45,083 bases of DNA from Lactobacillus corticis (GTDB taxonomy: Bacteria; Bacillota; Bacilli; Lactobacillales; Lactobacillaceae). The stretch spans positions 1-45,083 of the forward strand of contig NZ_BMAY01000013.1 in assembly GCF_018327645.1 (NCBI RefSeq), given 5' to 3'. Shown here one piece after another: positions 27,005-35,289 of the stretch (within the stretch, counting starts at the first letter, position 1; the number at the start of each line of letters is the position of its first letter). The position numbers and the translations under genes were made by a program. Under the pieces are notes generated by a model. It was not told the origin of the DNA and made no database searches. It was given only the letters and a program-made list of their open reading frames with translations.

Positions 27005-27898
27005 ATGCCAAAAGATAGTTCAACTAAAAAATATGTGCTGGTAACGGCCCTAAATCTAGTTATTACCATTGCCGAATTTATTGGTGGTGCACTGTCTGGT
27101 TCTTTGTCGCTTTTATCCGACGCTTTTCATAATTTAGGCGATGTTGGAGCTATTGTTTTGGCCTTTGTGGCTCACTTAATTAGCAAGCGCCAACGAAATA
27201 CTTCCAAAACCTTCGGTTATGAGCGGGCAGAAACCTTAGCTGCTTTTACCAATGGCGTGGTTTTAATTGTGATTAGCTTGTTTTTGTTAGGCGAAGCAAT
27301 TCAGCGCTTCTTTAATCCTGAACCGGTCAAGGGCAAATTGATGCTGATCATTGCCGTGATTGGCCTAGCAGCAAATGTAATTTCGATGCTGGTTGTGGTC
27401 AGTCAAACCGGAAAGAATTTAAATCTGCGTGCTACTTTTGCCCATATGATGAGTGATGCGCTTTCGAGCGTAGCGGTGGTTGTGGGAGCAGTTATTTTGA
27501 ATTTTCTTGATCTGCCATGGCTCGATCCCTTGTTGACCTTGCTGGTTTCCTTATTTATCCTGCATGAAGCGTGGGAGATTACTGAAAAAGCGGCCAACAT
27601 TTTGATGGAATCTAACCCTAACGTTGATTTGGAGCAAGTGCACCAAACGATTTTAACTTTTCCCCAAGTTGAAAATGTGCATCACGTTCACCTCTGGCGC
27701 TATAGTGATGATGTGGTGATGCTGGATGCGCATATTAATGTTGACAAAAACTGCCGTGCGGCCGAGTTGGAAGAGTTGAATGGCCAAATTGCCGCTGTCT
27801 TGAAAAGCAAGTTTGGAATTAACCATGTTACCCTACAGGCAGAATGTGAGCGCGGGAGAAACGATCGCATGATTAAGCCGAAAGGCCAGGAGGACTAG
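27005..27898 (+). CDS. Cation diffusion facilitator (CzcD/ZnT-type metal exporter)
   Basis: The 297-residue protein has six predicted membrane segments and the two HxxxD metal sites of zinc-type CDF exporters: HNLGD (residues 42-46) in helix 2 and HMMSD in helix 5. A cytoplasmic C-terminal domain (about 210-290) contains histidines (ENVHHVHLW). Zinc or cadmium is the likely substrate. Two bases separate it from the small membrane protein, suggesting one transcript. Confidence 0.92.
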   Translation: MPKDSSTKKYVLVTALNLVITIAEFIGGALSGSLSLLSDAFHNLGDVGAIVLAFVAHLISKRQRNTSKTFGYERAETLAAFTNGVVLIVISLFLLGEAIQRFFNPEPVKGKLMLIIAVIGLAANVISMLVVVSQTGKNLNLRATFAHMMSDALSSVAVVVGAVILNFLDLPWLDPLLTLLVSLFILHEAWEITEKAANILMESNPNVDLEQVHQTILTFPQVENVHHVHLWRYSDDVVMLDAHINVDKNCRAAELEELNGQIAAVLKSKFGINHVTLQAECERGRNDRMIKPKGQED

Positions 27899-27900
27899 TT

Positions 27901-28071
27901 GTGAAATATAATTTATTTACGGCGATTATCGTTTTGATTGTGGGCTTATATGATCTAGCATATGCTTTTAATCGTCGGTCCCAACCAGGGAAGAAAACCG
28001 GCGTGATTGGCTTTGCCATTTTAGGCGTTTTGTTCACGGTTGGCGGAATAGTTATGCTGGTGCTACGGTAG
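27901..28071 (+). CDS. Small membrane protein, 56 residues
   Basis: This gene starts with GTG 27901 after AGGAGG at the end of the CDF gene and is too short for ordinary gene finders. The protein has two hydrophobic stretches (residues 5-18, LFTAIIVLIVGLYD, and 36-54, GVIGFAILGVLFTVGGIVML) around a basic loop (NRRSQPGKKT). It has four bases to the next gene, so it is embedded in an operon. The function is unknown; I do not recognise the family. Confidence 0.75.
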   Translation: MKYNLFTAIIVLIVGLYDLAYAFNRRSQPGKKTGVIGFAILGVLFTVGGIVMLVLR

Positions 28072-28075
28072 GAAA

Positions 28076-28756
28076 ATGGTCAAATTAGTTTTAGTCAGAC
28101 ATGGTGAAAGTATTGCCAATCAGCAAAATGTCTATACTGGATGGAACGATGTGCCGCTAACGCCAAAAGGGCAGGAGCAAGCCCGTAGAGCGGGGCAGTT
28201 AATTCAACAATTAGGGGATTTTAACCCAACGGCGATTCATACCTCGGTTTTGTCGCGCGCTATTATGACTGCTAATATTGTAGCTGAAACTTGCGACTGG
28301 CTTTATTTGCCGCTTTATAAAACCTGGCGCTTAAATGAGCGCCATTATGGGGCTTTGCGCGGTTTGAATAAGGATGTTTCGCGCGCGGTATTTGGTAAAG
28401 AACAAGTGCTGGAATGGCGTCGGGGGTTTGATTCCGTGCCACCAGCTCAAGGGTCACCAGTGATTGATCGCCGTTATGCTAAATTTGACCAGCGCTTAAT
28501 GCCGAGAGCCGAAAGTTTGCACCAAACGCAGCTGCGACTTTTGCCTTATTATGAGGACCAAGTAGCCTCGCGTCTCGTTCAGGGGCAAGATCAACTGGTG
28601 GTTGCGCACGGGTCAAGTTTACGAGCTTTGATCAAGTATCTTGAAGCGATCAATGATCATGACATCATCAAGTTGGAAGTTCCCAATGCCGAACCAATTG
28701 TTTATACTTTTGATCAACACCTAAATATTATCCACAAGGAAATCCTCAGGGGATAA
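28076..28756 (+). CDS. Phosphoglycerate mutase, 2,3-bisphosphoglycerate-dependent type (GpmA-like)
   Basis: The 226-residue protein has VRHGESIANQQNVYTGWNDV near its start, RAIMTANIV, LNERHYGALRGLNK and the second histidine in VVAHGSSLRALIKYL, matching glycolytic GpmA in motif order and length (about 230). Lactobacilli often have several paralogues, so this may not be the main glycolytic enzyme; its operon with a metal exporter is unlike one. The ribosome binding site is weak (GGAAA). Confidence 0.85.
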   Translation: MVKLVLVRHGESIANQQNVYTGWNDVPLTPKGQEQARRAGQLIQQLGDFNPTAIHTSVLSRAIMTANIVAETCDWLYLPLYKTWRLNERHYGALRGLNKDVSRAVFGKEQVLEWRRGFDSVPPAQGSPVIDRRYAKFDQRLMPRAESLHQTQLRLLPYYEDQVASRLVQGQDQLVVAHGSSLRALIKYLEAINDHDIIKLEVPNAEPIVYTFDQHLNIIHKEILRG

Positions 28757-28802
28757 ATTTTTCCTGGGGATAATTACGAACTATCAAAAAACGGTACTTT
28801 TG

Positions 28803-28811
28803 TGGTAAAAT
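28803..28811 (+). promoter_or_regulatory. Possible extended -10 promoter of the kinase gene
   Basis: TGGTAAAAT fits an extended -10 element. No good -35 was seen at 17 bases. The same pattern stands before ecfA1. Confidence 0.4.
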
Positions 28812-28858
28812 CTATCATGACTATTTAGTATTTATTTTTCTTAGTTTGGAGAACATGC

Positions 28859-29794
28859 ATGCGTAAAATATTTTTATTACGAGGTGCACCAGGCTCCGGG
28901 AAATCTTCTTTTATTGCTCGCCATCACTTAACACCGTATGCGATCAGTCGTGATCAGATTCGGTTATTATTGGCGGACTTGACGGTGTATTATGAGGATT
29001 CAACTGATTCGCTTCATCAGGTTATTCCCCGGCACGTAACTGTGCGAACTGAACAAATGGTGGATAACTTAGTGGAACATAAAATGTCCTATGGCGAAAC
29101 CGTAATTGTTGATGGAACCCACATTGTTCCTAGCGCCATTGAACACTTTAAGCCATGGGTGGATAAGTACCACTATGAGTTGTTTGTGGTGGATTTGATG
29201 GCTCATAATGACTTGGCAGGTCTACTGAAGCGCAATGAAATTAGAATGCAATATGACTGGGTTAAACCTGAGGTAATCAAGTCAATGTACCGGGCCTATA
29301 AGGCGCATCCGGAGGTTCCAGAATGGGCACACCAAATTAGTCCTGCGCAAATGGATAAAGCCTTAATGCAGCGAGAAACTAATTTGGATCGTTATGCACA
29401 TGTGATTGCCGTACCTGACAAGGTAGAAGAAGCGGATTTTCCCCATGTGCATATCTCTAATTTTTATTTTTCATTCAACGATAAATTCACTGCCAAGTAT
29501 GGCAGCTACCGCAATGTCGTGACGATTGCCAAGACGATTGACGAAGCGGTAAATGAATTTAAGTTGCCGTATTTTGTGTTTAAATTCCACCATAAGCATT
29601 TCTTGGTTTCGGCTTATCCGATTAGAAATGAAATGCTGGATCCAATTCATAAGGTCAAAGGGGTCTGGAGCTATAGCACGGGGCTCTACAACGTTGCTGA
29701 TTTTGTTAAGGAATTCCCTGAAAACAAGCAACAACACGTGCACCAGTTCAATTTAAGCAAACTTGATCCAACTCGTTTGCTGCATATTTGGTAA
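28859..29794 (+). CDS. Polynucleotide-kinase-like P-loop protein with an unknown C-terminal domain
   Basis: Residues 1-150 resemble the kinase half of T4 polynucleotide kinase: Walker A GAPGSGKSS (9-17), a base-like aspartate in ISRDQIR (Asp32), DGTHI (85-89), the lid-like KRNEIRM and VIKSMYRAYKAH near 139-150. Residues about 195-311 form a separate domain that I do not recognise, beginning near HVHISNFYFSF and rich in aromatic and His residues (FVFKFHHKHFLVSAYPI). It may be an RNA/DNA 5'-kinase or another phosphotransferase. It is monocistronic, between terminators. Confidence 0.7.
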   Translation: MRKIFLLRGAPGSGKSSFIARHHLTPYAISRDQIRLLLADLTVYYEDSTDSLHQVIPRHVTVRTEQMVDNLVEHKMSYGETVIVDGTHIVPSAIEHFKPWVDKYHYELFVVDLMAHNDLAGLLKRNEIRMQYDWVKPEVIKSMYRAYKAHPEVPEWAHQISPAQMDKALMQRETNLDRYAHVIAVPDKVEEADFPHVHISNFYFSFNDKFTAKYGSYRNVVTIAKTIDEAVNEFKLPYFVFKFHHKHFLVSAYPIRNEMLDPIHKVKGVWSYSTGLYNVADFVKEFPENKQQHVHQFNLSKLDPTRLLHIW

Positions 29795-29827
29795 AAAAAT
29801 CGCGATCGATTAACGATCGCGATTTTT
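29793..29827 (+). terminator. Bidirectional terminator between the kinase and pepC
   Basis: AAATCGCGATCG (29797-29808) pairs perfectly with CGATCGCGATTT (29814-29825) around ATTAA. T and A runs flank both sides, serving the two convergent genes. Confidence 0.9.
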
Positions 29828-29843
29828 GTTTATTTATTAGCAA

Positions 29844-31193
29844 TTAATATAAGTCAGCTAAAGCACCCATTGGGTCCCAAGGCAATAATTGGATTGGGTT
29901 CTTGCTGCCTTCTTCAAAGGCTTGCTTTAAGTCTGCTGGCAAGTACTTTTTATCAACTACGGCTTGGTAAACAAAGCTATCAAACCAAGCATCGCTCATA
30001 ATAAAGTAACCCTTGAAGCCGGCCTTTTCACCCCAGGAGTTTTCAATCTTCCACTTAGTTGGCTTGCCGTCAACTAAATCAACCCCAGTGATAACCATGG
30101 CGTGGTCCATCATTGATTCGCCTGAGTCAAGGGCTTCAGCCTTGGTCATGGAGTAGTCAACATCAAACAGTTCATCACGCCGGTAAAGGGCAGTGTCCAA
30201 AAAGCCTGCTTGGCGTTCAGAATCTTTGACAACGTTTGAACCAAACCATACCACTTCGCCGTCCTTGAGTTGTTTGATGATTAAATCTTTCATTTCATCA
30301 ATTTGCAAGTTCAAGTGACGAACTTGGCGGCCGCCCACGACGTTGCCTAGGTATTCAACGGAGAAGACCTTGTGCCATGGCTTGTCAGTAGTTGGGGCGT
30401 TGATGGTAGAAATATGGTCAGTCAAGTTCATGCCAACATATTTCTTGAAGAATTCTTGAGGCGTCAAATCTGGATCGCGGTGGTAGTTGTTGTCGTCATC
30501 CCGGTATTCAAAGTCAAATTTCTTTGGTGGAACGCCTAATGAAGTAGCTAAAACTCGGAAGACGTCGTTTAGCATTGCTTGCTTTTGCGCTTCAACTTCG
30601 TCGCTGCTCTTGCCGGTTCTTACTAATTCACGCAATTTCAACCCATCTTTACGCAGCAAGTGGTTCAAAGTGTCGTTCAAAGCACTGGAGTTGTTAGAGT
30701 TAGCAGTTTCTGGGTAGGCATATTTTGGTACGATGCCGTACTTTTCAATGATTCCGCAAAGCATGTCCCATTGACCACCGTCTTGTTGCGGGGTAGCAAA
30801 TAAGAATGAAACCTTCCGGTCGCCCAATTCTTGGTCGGCAGTAGCAATTACATTTTCAAAGAACCAGTTGGACTTTTCGAACTTGTCCCAGAAGTTAGTG
30901 TAGTTTTGAGAAAGTTCAAAGTCTTTGATCTTGAACTTGGATTGCAGTGGGTGGCGCATGGTGTTCAAGGCTGAGAACATCCAGCAGCGACCAGACCGTA
31001 ATTGATTCGAGACTTTGCCAGTGTCGATTTCAATTGAAAAAGTTGGCGTTAAATTCTTCTTAGTTTCTAAATCTTGGCTAGCCTTAAAAATGCCATTTTC
31101 TTGCGCAGCCCGCGCAGCCACTTTATATGCGGGATGCTTGGCTAAATCAGCTTCAAAATCAGCAATGGTTTTATTAGTAATTTCTTTTGCCAT
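29844..31193 (-). CDS. pepC: Aminopeptidase C (bleomycin-hydrolase family, C1B)
   Basis: The 449-residue cytoplasmic cysteine peptidase has the catalytic triad of the family: Cys70 in SGRCWMFS, His364 in MMDHAMVITG and Asn385 in KIENSWGEKAG. It trims peptides from the N-terminus, important for using milk or other protein. Lactobacilli also have the related PepE/PepG endopeptidases, but the length and N-terminal region fit PepC. AGGAGG precedes the ATG. Confidence 0.88.
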   Translation of the reverse strand: MAKEITNKTIADFEADLAKHPAYKVAARAAQENGIFKASQDLETKKNLTPTFSIEIDTGKVSNQLRSGRCWMFSALNTMRHPLQSKFKIKDFELSQNYTNFWDKFEKSNWFFENVIATADQELGDRKVSFLFATPQQDGGQWDMLCGIIEKYGIVPKYAYPETANSNNSSALNDTLNHLLRKDGLKLRELVRTGKSSDEVEAQKQAMLNDVFRVLATSLGVPPKKFDFEYRDDDNNYHRDPDLTPQEFFKKYVGMNLTDHISTINAPTTDKPWHKVFSVEYLGNVVGGRQVRHLNLQIDEMKDLIIKQLKDGEVVWFGSNVVKDSERQAGFLDTALYRRDELFDVDYSMTKAEALDSGESMMDHAMVITGVDLVDGKPTKWKIENSWGEKAGFKGYFIMSDAWFDSFVYQAVVDKKYLPADLKQAFEEGSKNPIQLLPWDPMGALADLY

Positions 31194-31273
31194 AAAATCC
31201 TCCTCAGAATAACAATATCATCTATATCATATAATTATCATTCTATCTTATTTTCCTGCAAGGGGCTAGTCTC

Positions 31274-31549
31274 TTAATTTCGGTAAAGCACTTCGTTAGC
31301 TGGTGCATGCTCTACGATATATGACTTAAAACTGGGGTCTAACAGCCACAGCGGAAAATTGTACTTTTGATTAAATTTAGCAATTTGCCCATACAGGTTG
31401 GCATATTCTGCGGTCTGATCAGCGCTGGGGTTGACCATCACGGCTCCAACGGCCCAAACTTTCCCCTCAGGGCGGGAAACCAGGTCGATTTCAACGCGAC
31501 TGAGCAGCTGATCGGTGCGGTGTTCAAAACTATAAATTTCTTTTTCCAT
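31274..31549 (-). CDS. Uncharacterised small protein, 91 residues
   Basis: ATG 31549 was chosen because GGCAG-type purines precede it; the open frame extends 29 residues further to 31636 but lacks support. The protein (MEKEIYSFEHRTDQLLSRVE at the start) has alternating charged and hydrophobic patches, including LVSRPEGKVWAVGAVMVNPS, and no signal peptide or membrane segment. I recognise no domain. It lies 80 bases upstream of pepC on the same strand. Confidence 0.55.
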   Translation of the reverse strand: MEKEIYSFEHRTDQLLSRVEIDLVSRPEGKVWAVGAVMVNPSADQTAEYANLYGQIAKFNQKYNFPLWLLDPSFKSYIVEHAPANEVLYRN

Positions 31550-31687
31550 TTTTCTGCCTTTTTGTAAACAATTTTTATCCAAGCTAACGAAAATTCGCTT
31601 AAAATAAGCATGGATAAACTGAGGTTTTTGTAACAAAACTAGTGTAGAATAGATTTCTGACTAAAAAAAGGAGCAAGCTAAAAAACT

Positions 31688-32230
31688 ATGAAAACCAGGG
31701 GCTTTGAAGTAATCAGCAAGTATCAAGATCAGGGGATCAAGCTGCCTCGTCGCCAGACTCCAGGTTCAGCTGGATATGATTTAGAAGCAGCCGAAGATAT
31801 GGTAATTCCAAGTATTTGGCGGTTAAATTTCGTGCGCATTTTTCGCATGATTAGAAATGGTCACCAATTATATGAACGCGACTATCACATGGCTGACCAA
31901 ATTTTAAAACCGATCATTATTCCTACTGGCTTAAAGGCTTATATGCCAGAAGATGAGGTTTTAATTATTGCCAATCGGTCTTCCAACACTTTTCGGCGCA
32001 ATTTTACCTTGCCTAATGGCATTGGCGTCGTTGATAGCGACTACTACAACAATCCTAACAATGAAGGCGAATTGGGCGTGCAGGTAATTAATTATGGCGT
32101 CCGTCCTCTGCACATCAAAAAAGGCGAACGAATTGCCCAAGCTATTTTTACCAAGTACTTACGGACTGATGATGATAATCCAATTAATCGCCAGCGCGTG
32201 AGCGGCTTTGGCTCCACTAATAAGGAATAA
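31688..32230 (+). CDS. dut: dUTP diphosphatase with an insertion
   Basis: The 180-residue enzyme hydrolyses dUTP to dUMP. The trimeric dUTPase motifs are seen in order: PGSAGYDLEA (25-34), NRSS (96-99), NGIGVVDSDYY (110-120), KGERIAQAIF (145-154) and the C-terminal RVSGFGST (170-177). About 30 residues rich in Arg and aromatics (about 40-68) are inserted after motif I compared with the 140-150-residue form. It lies just before radA, four bases away. Confidence 0.88.
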   Translation: MKTRGFEVISKYQDQGIKLPRRQTPGSAGYDLEAAEDMVIPSIWRLNFVRIFRMIRNGHQLYERDYHMADQILKPIIIPTGLKAYMPEDEVLIIANRSSNTFRRNFTLPNGIGVVDSDYYNNPNNEGELGVQVINYGVRPLHIKKGERIAQAIFTKYLRTDDDNPINRQRVSGFGSTNKE

Positions 32231-32234
32231 TTTT

Positions 32235-33611
32235 ATGGCTAGAGTAAAAACCCAATATAAATGTCAATCTTGTGGCTATATTTCTGCTTCTTACTTAGGA
32301 CGCTGTCCTAATTGCGGCGCATGGAATCAGTTTGAAAAACAGACTTCAGAAGTAAAAAAAGTTTCAAATAAAGCAACGCCTAGTCGGATGATTTCAGCAA
32401 TTGGCAACAATGAGCCCGTGGCCATGGCTAAGGTTGAGGCAAAAGTCGAGTCCCGCATTTCTACCAACATGGAAGAATTGGATCGAGTTTTGGGCGGCGG
32501 CATCGTACCTGGATCCTTGGTCCTAATTGGTGGGGACCCGGGAATTGGCAAGTCGACTTTAATGCTGCAAGTCACTGGCGAACTGGCTCAAAAATACAAG
32601 GTCTTGTATATCTCAGGAGAAGAGTCAGCCGGGCAAATTAAATTACGGGCTGAGCGTTTGGGCTTAGACCAGAGCGGGATGTTATTATATCCTGAAACCA
32701 ATATGGAAAAAATCCGCGATACGATTGATGAAATAAAGCCTGACTTTGTGGTGATCGATTCAATTCAAACCATGAATGAACCGAGCCTTGACGCCATGAC
32801 AGGTTCGGCTTCGCAGGTGCGGGAAGTTACTAGCGAGTTAATGAAAATCGCTAAAATCGATACGATTACGGTCTTTGTGATTGGCCATGTCACCAAAGAA
32901 GGCGCAATTGCCGGACCTAAAATTTTGGAACACATGGTTGATACGGTGCTTTATTTTGAAGGCGATGAGCACCACGCATACCGCATTTTGCACTCTGTTA
33001 AAAATCGTTTTGGGGCAGCTAATGAAGTTGGCATGTTTGAAATGGAGAATGCTGGTCTAAAAGAGGTTGATAATCCCTCGGCGATCTTTTTAAACGAACG
33101 CTTGCCTAATTCTACTGGGTCCGCCATTGTGGTTTCCCTTGAAGGAACGCGGCCGATTTTAGCAGAAATCCAAGCCTTAGTGACCCCAACCGCTTTTGGC
33201 TACGCCAAGCGGACCACTAGTGGCATTGATTATAATCGGGCCGCCTTGCTGCTAGCTGTTTTAGAAAAGCAAGGCAATTTGATGCTGCAAAACCAGGATG
33301 CCTATCTAACTTCTATCGGCGGGATGCGCTTGAATGAGCCGGCAATTGATTTGGCAATTGTCATGGCCATTGCTTCCAGTTATAAGAGTATGGAAATTCC
33401 TTCTACTGATGCCTTTGTGGGCGAAGTGGGCCTAACTGGCGAAGTTCGGCGCGTCAATAAAATTGAAGCCCGCATTAAGGAAGCAGCCCAGGTTGGCTTT
33501 AAACGCATTTACATTCCGCGACATAATATGTCTGACCAATTGCCCAATTATGGAATTGAAGTTATTCCGGTTGCCAGCATTGCCCAGGCGATGAAGCTGG
33601 TTTTTGGCTAG
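32235..33611 (+). CDS. radA: DNA repair protein RadA (Sms)
   Basis: The 458-residue protein has a four-cysteine zinc finger (Cys10, Cys13, Cys24, Cys27), a RecA-like ATPase with Walker A GGDPGIGKST, the RadA-specific KNRFG motif and a Lon-like C-terminal domain. RadA drives branch migration in recombination and transformation. The start is ATG 32235; an upstream in-frame ATG is unlikely, since it overlaps dut. Confidence 0.96.
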   Translation: MARVKTQYKCQSCGYISASYLGRCPNCGAWNQFEKQTSEVKKVSNKATPSRMISAIGNNEPVAMAKVEAKVESRISTNMEELDRVLGGGIVPGSLVLIGGDPGIGKSTLMLQVTGELAQKYKVLYISGEESAGQIKLRAERLGLDQSGMLLYPETNMEKIRDTIDEIKPDFVVIDSIQTMNEPSLDAMTGSASQVREVTSELMKIAKIDTITVFVIGHVTKEGAIAGPKILEHMVDTVLYFEGDEHHAYRILHSVKNRFGAANEVGMFEMENAGLKEVDNPSAIFLNERLPNSTGSAIVVSLEGTRPILAEIQALVTPTAFGYAKRTTSGIDYNRAALLLAVLEKQGNLMLQNQDAYLTSIGGMRLNEPAIDLAIVMAIASSYKSMEIPSTDAFVGEVGLTGEVRRVNKIEARIKEAAQVGFKRIYIPRHNMSDQLPNYGIEVIPVASIAQAMKLVFG

Positions 33612-33620
33612 TAATTAGAT

Positions 33621-33649
33621 TTGCTCATTTCTTATTTAACGAGTAAACT
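33621..33649 (+). promoter_or_regulatory. Probable promoter of gltX
   Basis: TTGCTC (33621-33626) and TAAACT (33644-33649) are 17 bases apart. No T-box leader was seen before gltX. Confidence 0.55.
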
Positions 33650-33691
33650 ATTCTTGTTTAAATCTACTATTTTTTGAAAGAGGCATGAATT

Positions 33692-35194
33692 TTGGCTAAA
33701 GAAAAAGTTCGTGTAAGATACGCTCCAAGTCCAACAGGGCACTTACACATTGGTAACGCTAGAACTGCATTGTTCAACTACTTATTTGCTCGTCACAACA
33801 AAGGTACTTTGGTTTTGCGGATCGAAGATACCGACCTGGCCAGAAACGTCAAGGGTGGTTCAAAATCTCAAATGGAAAACCTGCACTGGTTGGGAATTGA
33901 TTGGGATGAAGGACCGGATAAGGGTGGCGAATACGGCCCTTACCGTCAATCAGAACGTAAAGAAATTTATAACAAATACATTCAACAACTTTTGGATGAA
34001 GGCAAAGCTTACTACTCATTCAAGACGGAAGAAGAGCTGGAAGCCCAACGTGAAGAACAACGGGCCATGGGCATTGCGCCGCACTACACTTACGAATATG
34101 AAGGCATGACTGCTGAAGAAATTGCTAAGTCCCAAGCAGAAGCACGGGCTAAAGGCTTGCAGCCAGTTGTTCGGATTCACATTCCAGAAATGGAAACTTA
34201 TGAATGGGATGATATTGTTAAGGGTCACTTGAGCTTTGAATCTGACACTATCGGTGGCGACTTTGTCATTCAAAAGCGTGACGGCATGCCAACTTATAAC
34301 TTTGCCGTAGTTATTGATGACCACTTGATGAAGATCACCCATGTCTTCCGTGGCGATGACCACGTTTCTAACACGCCAAAGCAATTGGTAGTATACGAAG
34401 CATTAGGCTGGGAACCACCAAAGTTTGGTCACATGACTTTGATCATTAACTCAGAAACTGGTAAAAAGCTGTCTAAGCGTGATGAATCCTTGCTGCAATT
34501 TATTGAACAATATCGTGATCTTGGCTACTTGCCAGACGCCATGTTCAACTTCATCACTTTATTAGGCTGGTCACCAGTTGGCGAAAAGGAAATTTACACC
34601 AAACGGGAATTTATCAAACAATTTGATCCAAAGCGTTTGTCTAAGTCACCAGCTGCTTTTGACCAAAAGAAACTGGAATGGATCAACAACCAATACATTA
34701 AGTCTGCTAACCGGGATACTTTGTTAGATTTAGCCTTGAACAACTTGCAAGAAGCAGGTTTAGTTGACGAAAAGATCAGTCCGCAAGAAATGGAATGGGT
34801 TCGTCAATTAGTTAACATTTATGCTGTGCAAATGTCCTACACCAAGCAAATCGTTGACTTAGCACAGATCTTCTTCAAGTCGCCAGCTAAGCTTAATGAC
34901 GAAGAACTTGAAGAAATCAAGCAGGATGAGGCTCGGCCAGTAATTGAAGAATTTAGAAAGCAATTAGACGCTGTTCCACGCTTTACTGCGGTACAAGCAA
35001 TGAATGCCATTCAAGCTACTAGAGCTGCAACTGGCGTTAAGGGTCGCAAGCTCTTTATGCCAATTCGGATTGCGGCTACGCGGTCAATGGTTGGACCTGG
35101 TATTGGCGAAGCGATTGAATTGATGGGCAAGGAAAAGGTAATGGGTCATCTTGATCAAACCCTAGCTGAACTTGACCAAGCAGGAATTAAGTAA
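33692..35194 (+). CDS. gltX: Glutamyl-tRNA synthetase
   Basis: The 500-residue class I synthetase has the HIGH-like HLHIGN near residue 18 and the KMSKS-like KLSKRDE near 255. Lactobacilli lack glutaminyl-tRNA synthetase, so this enzyme also charges tRNA-Gln for amidation (known biology of the group). The start is TTG 33692 after AAAGAGG; the following [20 protein letters not shown] is the normal start. A terminator follows. Confidence 0.96.
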   Translation: MAKEKVRVRYAPSPTGHLHIGNARTALFNYLFARHNKGTLVLRIEDTDLARNVKGGSKSQMENLHWLGIDWDEGPDKGGEYGPYRQSERKEIYNKYIQQLLDEGKAYYSFKTEEELEAQREEQRAMGIAPHYTYEYEGMTAEEIAKSQAEARAKGLQPVVRIHIPEMETYEWDDIVKGHLSFESDTIGGDFVIQKRDGMPTYNFAVVIDDHLMKITHVFRGDDHVSNTPKQLVVYEALGWEPPKFGHMTLIINSETGKKLSKRDESLLQFIEQYRDLGYLPDAMFNFITLLGWSPVGEKEIYTKREFIKQFDPKRLSKSPAAFDQKKLEWINNQYIKSANRDTLLDLALNNLQEAGLVDEKISPQEMEWVRQLVNIYAVQMSYTKQIVDLAQIFFKSPAKLNDEELEEIKQDEARPVIEEFRKQLDAVPRFTAVQAMNAIQATRAATGVKGRKLFMPIRIAATRSMVGPGIGEAIELMGKEKVMGHLDQTLAELDQAGIK

Positions 35195-35201
35195 ATAAAC
35201 T

Positions 35202-35232
35202 AAAATGGCTGGCCTGACGGTCAGTCATTTTT
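35202..35232 (+). terminator. Terminator of gltX
   Basis: AATGGCTGGCC (35204-35214) pairs with GGTCAGTCATT (35219-35229) with two G-T pairs around TGAC, then T. Confidence 0.8.
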
Positions 35233-35246
35233 GGTAAGTGGAAAAA

Positions 35247-35255
35247 TGCTAAAAT
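35247..35255 (+). promoter_or_regulatory. Possible extended -10 promoter of cysS
   Basis: TGCTAAAAT lies 35 bases before the cysS ATG and fits an extended -10 element. No good -35 box was seen. Confidence 0.4.
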
Positions 35256-35289
35256 AAGTAAATAAAACAAGCAGTAGAAAGGTTTTAGC

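Noticed and set aside
28744-28769. Hairpin CCTCAGG/CCTGGGG around the stop of the GpmA-like gene
   Set aside because: No T run follows and the loop is 12 bases with one G-T pair in the stem; not a convincing terminator, kept only as a note.
33750-34109. Second plus-strand frame inside gltX
   Set aside because: It overlaps the catalytic core of GltX in another frame, has no upstream signal and no domain.
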